This document shows positions 7,421 to 13,249 of a DNA stretch of 14,622 bases, one piece after another. The position numbers and the translations under genes are program-made. Source of the stretch: an uncultured Clostridia bacterium (lineage in GTDB: Bacteria; Bacillota_A; Clostridia; Oscillospirales; Oscillospiraceae); the NCBI GenBank assembly GCA_946410505.1, contig CAMKAP010000026.1, forward strand, positions 1-14,622, read 5' to 3'. Numbering within the stretch: the first letter of the stretch is position 1; each line of letters opens with the position of its first letter. The notes beneath the pieces are model-generated. The model searched no databases, was not told the DNA's origin, and was given only the letters and a program-made list of their open reading frames with translations.

Positions 7421-7439
7421 GTGCCAGATATGGTAAAAT
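7410..7439 (+). promoter_or_regulatory. Housekeeping-type promoter for the VanZ-family gene
   Basis: TAAAAT (7434-7439) preceded by TGG forms an extended -10 element; GGGACA (7410-7415) lies 18 bases upstream as a poor -35. The predicted start of transcription is near 7446, just before the ribosome site AGGGG and the ATG at 7463. The element type differs from the ECF-like promoters elsewhere in the window. Confidence 0.5.
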
Positions 7440-7462
7440 ACAGCAGAAAAAGGGGTGTAGGT

Positions 7463-8794
7463 ATGGCTTCTCTGAAACACTATTTGCAGATCGGCGGGAA
7501 ATATGGCCTCATTTCTCTGCTGTTGTCCGGACTGCTTTATGTTCTTTTTGTGCTGCGGCCTTGGAAAAAGCGAGAACTGGATAAGTCTTTTCGAATCAAG
7601 TGTTTTTTGACACTGTGGTATCTTTGCATTCTGGCACTTGTTGTGTTCGGCAACCGCTCGCCTTTGATTCATGCAAGTAATATACATCCGTTTGAAGCGC
7701 TCCATGAGGCCCTTACCAGCGCTGACAGGCATGCGGCAATCCAGCTAGCCCTCAATATTCTTGCCTTTGTTCCGCTTGGATTGCTTCTCGTCTGGCACGC
7801 GCAGAGCATAAAAAAGAAAAAGCGGCTCTATTTGCTGGCGATTCTGTTCCCTTTGCTGATCGAATGCACACAGTACGTTGCACGGCTTGGCGCGATGGAC
7901 ATCGACGACCTGCTCGCAAATAGCCTCGGCGCGATCTGGGGATTGTGCCTCGGAGAGTGCTATACAAACCTCAAGAGCCGAAAGCCGGCGCTGACATCAG
8001 CCTTCGCAGCGATACTGCCTGTAGCTGCCCTTGCTGCCGGACTGCTGTGGCTGTCTGCGCGCCCCTGTGGATTCGTGCGGCAGGATTTCCCTGACCATAC
8101 ACACGGGAAGCCGCAGGAGGTTAAGCTTGAGGCGCTGGACGGGCAACTGCCCGCGAGCGTGACTATCTATCAGCTTGTCCGCCCGCCGAGAAGCGAGGCA
8201 GAAGCGACTGCCGATCGCCTGTTTGAAGCGCTCGGCCGGGCAAGGAAAGCGGATTCTTCGGATGTCTATGACGATCTTGCGGTCTTCCGGGCTGAAGGCT
8301 CTAACGAGTACCTTTGGTACTATTACACCGGTCAGTTTGATCTGAACATTCCAAACGGGCTGCCTACAGAGGGGACCGCAGCAGATACGGCTTTGCAGGT
8401 ACTGGAACACGCGGGTTATTCGTTCCCGGAGCCAAGTGAAGTGGGAGAAAACAGTCTTGTCTGGCACTTCGTCCCATCAAGCGGCATGCTCTATGATGGG
8501 ATGATCCAGGTAACAAGCGGTGCAGACAGCATCACTAAGATATCAATGAAGGTCAACGTTCTCCAGCGTGGCTCGGACGGTGCTGCCTTGGATACAGCAG
8601 GGCTGGAAAAAGCGCTGCGACAAGGTCGCTTCTCTATCCTGGATGGAACATATGCTGCGCAGATCCGTCAGCTCGAATGTCGGAGTGCTGAACTCACATG
8701 GAGTATTGACGGGAAAGGCTATTATCATCCACTTCTTCGGATTGACTGCCTGATCGACGGGGAGCCGAGCCAAATCCTCGCCCCGGCCTTTTGA
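7463..8794 (+). CDS. VanZ-family membrane protein with long C-terminal domain
   Basis: This is a 443-aa polytopic membrane protein. Hydrophobic segments occur at about residues 14-31, 45-63, 91-111, 118-134, 150-168 and 177-198. The VanZ core is clear: a conserved E134 and Q137 (ECTQ) followed by DIDDLLANSLGA at 146-157. VanZ itself gives low-level teicoplanin resistance, but most family members have unknown roles, so resistance should not be assumed. Residues about 200-443 form a soluble domain absent from minimal VanZ proteins, with no fold I recognise. The start is ATG at 7463, chosen because AGGGG lies 7 bases before it and because the upstream in-frame ATGs (7421 and 7430) lie at or before the predicted -10 element. 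A 15-base gap separates it from the winged-helix gene, so the two are probably an operon. Confidence 0.85.
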   Translation: MASLKHYLQIGGKYGLISLLLSGLLYVLFVLRPWKKRELDKSFRIKCFLTLWYLCILALVVFGNRSPLIHASNIHPFEALHEALTSADRHAAIQLALNILAFVPLGLLLVWHAQSIKKKKRLYLLAILFPLLIECTQYVARLGAMDIDDLLANSLGAIWGLCLGECYTNLKSRKPALTSAFAAILPVAALAAGLLWLSARPCGFVRQDFPDHTHGKPQEVKLEALDGQLPASVTIYQLVRPPRSEAEATADRLFEALGRARKADSSDVYDDLAVFRAEGSNEYLWYYYTGQFDLNIPNGLPTEGTAADTALQVLEHAGYSFPEPSEVGENSLVWHFVPSSGMLYDGMIQVTSGADSITKISMKVNVLQRGSDGAALDTAGLEKALRQGRFSILDGTYAAQIRQLECRSAELTWSIDGKGYYHPLLRIDCLIDGEPSQILAPAF

Positions 8795-8809
8795 AAGGAA
8801 TGATTTTGC

Positions 8810-9130
8810 TTGGATACCATGCTTTGCTCAACCAACAGCTTACGGCACAGAGATATCACACTCGATCCGCTCAGGCAAAGATGCACTCTTCGCGGAGAGC
8901 CTATCCCTCTGACCAACACGGAGTTTGCCATTCTCCGCTTTCTTATGGAAAACAGAGGACGTGTTGTGCCCGCGCAGGAGCTGTCTGACGCGGTCTGGCA
9001 AGACGAGGTATCCATCGGGCGAAGCGACTGCCTAGCTGTTCACGTCCGGCATATTCGGGAAAAGCTACATGACCATAAACCCTTTGCCATGGTCAAAACC
9101 GCCTGGGGCAAAGGCTATTGGGTTGAATAA
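8810..9130 (+). CDS. Stand-alone OmpR/PhoB-type winged-helix DNA-binding protein
   Basis: This 106-aa protein consists almost entirely of the C-terminal effector domain of OmpR-family response regulators: LTNTEFAILRFLMENRGRVV at about 34-53, ELSDAVW, the recognition-helix region VHVRHIREKL at 78-87, and the wing with TAWGKGYWVE at the end. There is no receiver domain, and none could lie upstream because the VanZ-family gene occupies that space and two in-frame stops separate them. The start is TTG at 8810, with AAAGGA 10 bases upstream; the next in-frame ATG (8819) is too far from the site. A protein of this kind cannot be controlled by receiver phosphorylation. It may bind DNA constitutively or through a partner. 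It probably regulates its own operon or the neighbouring VanZ-family gene (inference). Confidence 0.85.
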   Translation: MDTMLCSTNSLRHRDITLDPLRQRCTLRGEPIPLTNTEFAILRFLMENRGRVVPAQELSDAVWQDEVSIGRSDCLAVHVRHIREKLHDHKPFAMVKTAWGKGYWVE

Positions 9131-9135
9131 AGGAC

Positions 9136-9174
9136 GCCCGCCTCTCTATATCATGAGCGGCGGGCCATTTTTAT
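9136..9174 (+). terminator. Intrinsic terminator after the winged-helix gene
   Basis: GCCCGCC (9136-9142) pairs with GGCGGGC (9159-9165) across a 16-base loop and is followed by CATTTTTATT. It begins 5 bases after the stop codon. The large loop makes the hairpin less than ideal, but the T-run and position fit a rho-independent terminator. Confidence 0.75.
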
Positions 9175-9189
9175 TAAAATTTTGTACTC

Positions 9190-9221
9190 CACGAAATATC
9201 CGCACCCGAATACATACTTGT
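9190..9221 (+). promoter_or_regulatory. Weak candidate ECF-type promoter for sigma 2
   Basis: CACGAAATAT (9190-9199), 13 bases, CATACTTGT (9213-9221), three bases, then GCGA. The spacing matches the other candidates, and it resembles the sigma 4 promoter (CGAA core, AGGG after the second block). The -35 block has AAA instead of AAC, and the -10 block lacks GCG. It is the least certain member of the set. Confidence 0.25.
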
Positions 9222-9231
9222 AGGGCGAGGC

Positions 9232-9239
9232 GGAAAGGA
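9232..9239 (+). promoter_or_regulatory. Ribosome binding site deciding the TTG start of sigma 2
   Basis: GGAAAGGA ends 10 bases before the TTG at 9250 but only 1 base before the in-frame GTG at 9241, too close for initiation there. It therefore favours TTG. Confidence 0.6.
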
Positions 9240-9249
9240 AGTGACGAAA

Positions 9250-9807
9250 TTGGAGGACAGACAGATCATCAACCTGTTCTATGAGCGCTCGGAACAGGCC
9301 ATTGAAGAGCTGGACCGAAAATACGGCGCGGCCGTAAGGAAAACGGCAGCCAATATCCTGAGACGCACGCAGGATGTGGAAGAGTGTACGAACGATACCT
9401 ATCTGGGAGTATGGAATACGATCCCGCCTCAGAATCCAAATTCCCTGATCAGCTATGTTTGCCGCATTGCCCGTAATCTTGCGTCTGTGAAGTACCGCAG
9501 CAATACCGCACGCAAGCGCAACGGTCAATACGATCTTGTTTTGGATGAGCTGGCGGAGTGCATTCCGTCTACTGTCGATGTGGAATCTGAACTTGAGGCA
9601 AAGGAGCTCTCCGCTGCAGTCAACCGCTTTCTGGATACCCTCAGCTATGAGGATCGATTTTGCTTTGTGCGGCGCTATTGGTATGCGGATTCCGTTTCGG
9701 ATATTGCCGAACAAATCAACGGCAACAGCCGCCGGATCTCCGTTCGTCTTTTCCGTACTCGTGAAAGACTATATCGCTATTTGAAAGAGGAGGGTTTGCT
9801 GGAATGA
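9250..9807 (+). CDS. Sigma-70-family ECF-like sigma factor (sigma 2)
   Basis: This is a 185-aa sigma factor. Region 2 lies at about residues 25-85 (DVEECTNDTYLGVWNTIPP, then YVCRIARNLA) and region 4 at about 125-180 (YEDRFCFVRRYW, then SDIAEQINGNSRRISVRLFRTRERL). The TTG at 9250 is preferred. Its product then aligns from the first residue with sigma 3 and sigma 4 (MEDRQIINLFYERSEQAIEE against MDDSTIVDLYWQRSEQAIPE), and GGAAAGGA is well spaced for it. Its TGA stop overlaps the next gene by 4 nt (ATGA), a sign of translational coupling. It differs from sigma 3 and 4 in lacking the KRGGG segment between regions 2 and 4. The upstream promoter candidate is weak, so autoregulation is less supported than for the others. 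Its targets are unknown. Confidence 0.9.
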   Translation: MEDRQIINLFYERSEQAIEELDRKYGAAVRKTAANILRRTQDVEECTNDTYLGVWNTIPPQNPNSLISYVCRIARNLASVKYRSNTARKRNGQYDLVLDELAECIPSTVDVESELEAKELSAAVNRFLDTLSYEDRFCFVRRYWYADSVSDIAEQINGNSRRISVRLFRTRERLYRYLKEEGLLE

Positions 9808-10847
9808 CACGGGAACAGCTTTGGGACATCATCGGCGATATTGACGATCGGTTTATTGCCGAGGCGGCTCAGTACGATCCCAAACAGCGCAGCCGCTCCC
9901 CGGAAAGGATCGGAGTCATGAGCAAAAAGCGGTTGATCACCTTCGCCCTGGCCGCAGCGCTGATCCTGGCGCTGGGCGTTACAGCATTAGCAGCAGCCGG
10001 GGCGCTTGACAACATTCTCGGTTGGTTCGGAAATCAATGGGGAGCGTCAACCGGAAAAGACATAAGTGAGGCGCAAGCTCAAACTATTATGGACTTGACT
10101 GGCGAAGTAGGCTTGTCAGCTAAAGATAACGGAATCACCGTGACAGCGCAATCAATCACATTAGGTGACAGTAGCGCAGTCCTACTTTTCACCGTATGTA
10201 TTGATGACGTAAAGCTATCTGCTGATGCCAAGTATGGATTTGACACATTTTGGTGTGACTTGACCTCGGCAGACGGACAATTACCTGGCGATAGAGGCGT
10301 ATCTCAGAGCTTCTACATGGTTGACCCGGCGACAAACCAAGCGTACATTGTTGTGAAATATGATGGTGGGCTGCCCGTTGCGGATATTATGCGCGGTGAC
10401 TGTGTAATGTCTGTTGAGTTGGGAGGACTGGTAGAAAGTGGCGTTGACGGAGCCGCACTGCGCAACTACGATGGGCATTGGGAATTTGAAATTGCATTGG
10501 ATGCCGATTTGTTTCCGTCTTCTCTTTCTGTCGAGAGTGCCATAGTACAAGGCAAAACCTATGTCAGCAACTTTCTTCCGAGCCGCTCCGTTGACCTGAA
10601 AATAAGGGATATATCAATAACATCCACTGGAATCAGTTTTGTAATGGATGCGGGCTATGAAGGGGGATGGAGTATAACTGCTGTACTCACTGATGGCACT
10701 AAGGTCAAAACATCCACTGGCTCTGGTTACCTAATGCCGGACAACGAAGCTTACGCCTACTCGTTCGTATGGCAAGTACCTATTTCGCTGCGTGAGCTTG
10801 ACTATATCGAGTTTTACGACGCGAAGCTGCAACTCAGCGGAGATTAA
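9804..10847 (+). CDS. Membrane anti-sigma-type protein, DUF4179-like (cassette 2)
   Basis: This is a 347-aa protein. Residues 1-42 are cytoplasmic and contain IGDIDDRFIAEA, a pattern echoed in the cassette 4 protein. A single transmembrane segment at about 43-66 (KKRLITFALAAALILALGVTALA) is nearly the same as in cassettes 1 and 3. The outer domain starts near residue 67; its phrase DNGITVTAQSITLGDS is typical of DUF4179-like outer domains, an assignment I hold only moderately. There is no zinc-binding anti-sigma motif. The start ATG overlaps the sigma 2 stop by 4 nt, so it is probably the inhibitor and sensor partner of sigma 2 (inference). The DNA coding for the outer domain is visibly lower in GC: I count 24-30 G+C per 60 bases in sampled lines, against about 35 in a line of the next sigma gene. 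Confidence 0.8.
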   Translation: MTREQLWDIIGDIDDRFIAEAAQYDPKQRSRSPERIGVMSKKRLITFALAAALILALGVTALAAAGALDNILGWFGNQWGASTGKDISEAQAQTIMDLTGEVGLSAKDNGITVTAQSITLGDSSAVLLFTVCIDDVKLSADAKYGFDTFWCDLTSADGQLPGDRGVSQSFYMVDPATNQAYIVVKYDGGLPVADIMRGDCVMSVELGGLVESGVDGAALRNYDGHWEFEIALDADLFPSSLSVESAIVQGKTYVSNFLPSRSVDLKIRDISITSTGISFVMDAGYEGGWSITAVLTDGTKVKTSTGSGYLMPDNEAYAYSFVWQVPISLRELDYIEFYDAKLQLSGD

Positions 10848-10866
10848 AGATAAAAAAAGAAAAAAC

Positions 10867-10898
10867 CTGCAACCGCAGCGCCGCAAACGGCAAGTATA
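10867..10898 (+). promoter_or_regulatory. ECF-type promoter for sigma 3
   Basis: CTGCAACCGC (10867-10876), 13 bases, GCAAGTATA (10890-10898), three bases, then GTGA. A/T-rich DNA precedes it, and the 87-base gap after cassette 2 contains no convincing terminator. The TGCAAC -35 block is a familiar ECF form. Spacing matches the sigma 1 promoter pair exactly. Autoregulation by sigma 3 is inferred. Confidence 0.5.
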
Positions 10899-10934
10899 TG
10901 GGTGAGAGCGCTCAACAACAAGGAGGGATAGAAC

Positions 10935-11501
10935 ATGGATGACTCCACAATCGTGGATCTTTACTGGCAAAGATCGGAACAGGCCATCCCAGAGACAGCC
11001 TCAAAATACGGGCACTATTGCTACAGCGTCGCTCACCGCATCGTCAACAACCGCGAGGATTCGGAGGAATGCGTCAATGACACCTGGCTCGGTGCGTGGA
11101 ACGCGATTCCGCCGCACCATCCCGATCCTCTTTCCGTTTTCCTCGGCAAGATTACACGCCGCTTGGCGCTGGGCATCATCCGACGGGAAAACCGCATCAA
11201 GCGCGGCGGCGGTCAGGTCACGCTGGCTTTTGAGGAGCTTTCGGACTGCCTGCCGGACGAAGGGGCGGATCAAATCGAAGAATCGGCCGCCCTGAGAGAA
11301 CTGATCCGGGCCTTTCTGGACACGCTGACGAAATCGGAGAGGGATGTGTTTCTGGCCCGCTATTGGGCTTTTGCGTCCGTCGAAGAGATCAGCAAGCATA
11401 CCGGTTTTTCAGCCAGTAAAATCAAGACCATGCTCTATCGTTCCCGACAAAGATTCAACGTATTTCTTGCCAGGGAGGGCTATGACTATGACAAGGCTTG
11501 A
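10935..11501 (+). CDS. Sigma-70-family ECF-like sigma factor (sigma 3)
   Basis: This is a 188-aa sigma factor. The N-terminus carries LYWQRSEQAIPETASKYG, and region 2 continues with EDSEECVNDTWLGAWNAIPP and FLGKITRRLALG. A basic Gly-rich loop KRGGG lies at about 89-93, and region 4 at about 125-180 includes SERDVFLARYW and a helix-turn-helix around VEEISKHTGFSASKIKTML. The start is ATG at 10935, with a strong AAGGAGGG 7 bases upstream. It overlaps the partner gene by 14 nt. It is a close paralog of sigma 4 and a more distant one of sigma 2, so this cassette probably arose by tandem duplication. It is distinct from sigma 1, although the sigma 1 and sigma 3 partner proteins share an outer domain. 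Confidence 0.92.
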   Translation: MDDSTIVDLYWQRSEQAIPETASKYGHYCYSVAHRIVNNREDSEECVNDTWLGAWNAIPPHHPDPLSVFLGKITRRLALGIIRRENRIKRGGGQVTLAFEELSDCLPDEGADQIEESAALRELIRAFLDTLTKSERDVFLARYWAFASVEEISKHTGFSASKIKTMLYRSRQRFNVFLAREGYDYDKA

Positions 11502-12540
11502 TTTTCTGACGAACCTAAACGACGCGCAGGATGAGTATTTGCAAAGCATGGGAGACATGCTCCAAAGTAAAGCGTCGGCAAAGCATCTGCAAGCGAAACG
11601 CATCATCACCTTTACCCTCGCTGCCGCGCTGATCCTCGGCCTGAGCGCCGTGGCTTATGCCATCGGCATAAGCATCCATCGGCAGCGGCAGGAAAAGTTG
11701 CGTTATGAACTGCAGATTGATGAAAACAATGTGACAGACTATGTGGAGTTTGCGGTGCCGGAGGAGGGTGCTGCGGAAGGCGGCCTAACGCTCCTGTCCA
11801 CCATGAATAACGGCGACTATCAAATCATGTTTTTCAACATCAGCCCCGTTTCAGAAGACATGATTGCCTGTTTGGATCATGAAAATCTGAGAGACAGGGA
11901 GAACCGGGATGATCGTGTGTTCTGGCCCTATCTTTATGTGGACGGGGAATACTATGGCATCCTTGTCAATCTGCATACACTCTATCGGGATGAGTACGAT
12001 CCCGAAACACAAACGCTGACGCTTCGCGCTTCGCTGCCGAACATGAAGTTCAGAGACAATGAAGCAGTGGAAATCCGTGTTGCGCTGGGCTATACAGATA
12101 ATAATGCGCAGATCCATGAAAGCGCGAGCTACGGCCCTGTCACTGTCACATTAACCCAACAGCGCGTGATAAGCGTCAGATTTCCGGAGCCGGTTTCCTT
12201 TGAAGAGCCTGAGTCTGGAGGCGCGGGTCAGATTATCGGGGCGGATATTTATGCCGAAGGTATCACATGGCTCGTCACGCACGACGACATGGAAAGCGTT
12301 TACCCCGTTGAATCACAAGATGACCTTCGCTGGCTCCCATGGGCAAGAGCAAGGGACAAGCTCGAACTGGAGGCGCAGATCCATTTTACAGACGGAAGTG
12401 TTCGAACCAATTTGGCTGCCGATCGGTCGGAATATTGGAACGGATCGGTCTATGATGTGTATCTATTCAAAAACGGCACGATCAATCTTGATCAGGTCGT
12501 CAGCATTACGGTTGGTGGAAAGACATTTCCGCTTGAATGA
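11488..12540 (+). CDS. Membrane anti-sigma-type protein (cassette 3)
   Basis: This is a 350-aa protein. A short cytoplasmic part (1-37) is followed by a transmembrane segment at about 38-60 (KRIITFTLAAALILGLSAVAYA) and an outer domain of about 290 residues. The outer domain matches that of the cassette 1 protein in order and motifs: YVEF, LLSTMNNGDYQ, NISPVSED, YDPETQTLTL, and a C-terminal strand set with HFTDGS and VSITVGG. I chose the ATG at 11488 because GGGAGGG ends 8 bases before it; the ATG at 11482 is only 2 bases from that site. An in-frame ATG at 11344 lies deep inside the sigma gene and is rejected. There is no zinc-binding motif. It is probably the inhibitor and sensor partner of sigma 3 by overlap and topology (inference); its signal is unknown. 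Confidence 0.8.
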   Translation: MTRLDFLTNLNDAQDEYLQSMGDMLQSKASAKHLQAKRIITFTLAAALILGLSAVAYAIGISIHRQRQEKLRYELQIDENNVTDYVEFAVPEEGAAEGGLTLLSTMNNGDYQIMFFNISPVSEDMIACLDHENLRDRENRDDRVFWPYLYVDGEYYGILVNLHTLYRDEYDPETQTLTLRASLPNMKFRDNEAVEIRVALGYTDNNAQIHESASYGPVTVTLTQQRVISVRFPEPVSFEEPESGGAGQIIGADIYAEGITWLVTHDDMESVYPVESQDDLRWLPWARARDKLELEAQIHFTDGSVRTNLAADRSEYWNGSVYDVYLFKNGTINLDQVVSITVGGKTFPLE

Positions 12541-12563
12541 TCCCATACGTCATGCAGAGACAG

Positions 12564-12587
12564 CCCGCCGCTAGGCGGGAGTTGCTT
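12564..12587 (+). terminator. Candidate terminator after cassette 3
   Basis: CCCGCC (12564-12569) pairs with GGCGGG (12574-12579) around a GCTA loop, followed by AGTTGCTTT. It begins 23 bases after the stop codon. The stem is short and the T-tract interrupted, so it may only attenuate transcription into cassette 4. Confidence 0.5.
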
Positions 12588-12614
12588 TCGAATTATCCAA
12601 TTCTCTCAAAAAAA

Positions 12615-12646
12615 CGCGAACACTTAGCGTCCTCTTTGCGACTGTT
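12615..12646 (+). promoter_or_regulatory. Candidate ECF-type promoter for sigma 4
   Basis: CGCGAACACT (12615-12624), 13 bases, GCGACTGTT (12638-12646), three bases, then GTGAAGGGAGG. It keeps the central AAC and the downstream GTGA fused to the ribosome site, as in the lipoprotein promoters. A one-base shift of the -10 block is possible. A run of A residues lies just upstream. Confidence 0.45.
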
Positions 12647-12667
12647 AGGGTGAAGGGAGGTCAGAAT

Positions 12668-13249
12668 ATGACAGACCAAGACATCGTCAATCTGTACTGG
12701 CAGCGGTCGGAGCGGGCGATCCCGGAGACGGCGGGCGTCTATGGCCCCTACTGTCACACCGTGGCCTACAACCTGCTGCGGAACACAGAGGACGCGGAGG
12801 AAAGCGTGAATGACACCTGGCTTGCCGCCTGGAACGCCATGCCGCCTTCCCGGCCAAACAGTCTCAAAGCCTTTCTGGGTAAGCTCACTCGGAACATCGC
12901 CGTGAGCCGCCTGCGCAGGAAGGGCAGTCTCAAGCGGGGCGGCGGTGTGGCCGCGACAACTCTGGAGGAGCTGAGCGAGTGCCTGCCCAGTAGCTTCGAT
13001 CTGGAGCGAACGGTGGAGGCACGGGAACTGGGCCGCTTATTGGGCCGCTTCCTGAAAAAGCTGCCAGAGCGGGATCAGGTGATCTTCGTGGGTCGGTACT
13101 TCTACGTGCTGACGGCGGAGGAGATTGCCCAGCGCCTGCGCATGAAGCCCGCCACGGTGAGGACCGCGCTCTACCGCACCCGAAAGAAGCTGGTACAGGA
13201 GCTGGAAAAGGAGGGAGAATGGAATGGAAAACAGCTTGTATCTCTTTGA
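12668..13249 (+). CDS. Sigma-70-family ECF-like sigma factor (sigma 4)
   Basis: This is a 193-aa sigma factor. It opens MTDQDIVNLYWQRSERAIPE; region 2 continues with EDAEESVNDTWLAAWNAMPP and FLGKLTRNIAVSRLRR. KRGGG follows at about 89-93, and region 4 at about 125-180 has ERDQVIFVGRYFY and a helix-turn-helix around AEEIAQRLRMKPATVRTALYR. The start is ATG at 12668, with GGGAGG 7 bases upstream. An in-frame GTG at 12650 coincides with the predicted start of transcription and is rejected. The C-terminal tail reads through the start of the partner gene (26-nt overlap). It is a close paralog of sigma 3. Its targets are unknown; its own promoter carries the shared motif, so autoregulation is likely. 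Confidence 0.92.
   Translation: MTDQDIVNLYWQRSERAIPETAGVYGPYCHTVAYNLLRNTEDAEESVNDTWLAAWNAMPPSRPNSLKAFLGKLTRNIAVSRLRRKGSLKRGGGVAATTLEELSECLPSSFDLERTVEARELGRLLGRFLKKLPERDQVIFVGRYFYVLTAEEIAQRLRMKPATVRTALYRTRKKLVQELEKEGEWNGKQLVSL

Noticed and set aside
8792..8812. The winged-helix protein as the C-terminal half of a stop-codon readthrough fusion with the VanZ-family protein
   Set aside because: The frames are the same, but two in-frame TGA codons (8792 and 8801) lie between them and a good ribosome site precedes the TTG.
8795..9130. A broken full-length response regulator with its receiver domain lost by frameshift
   Set aside because: No receiver-like sequence exists upstream in any frame, because the VanZ-family coding region fills that space.
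12650..12652. GTG at 12650 as the start of sigma 4
   Set aside because: It overlaps the predicted transcription start and the ribosome site of the ATG at 12668, where paralog alignment begins.
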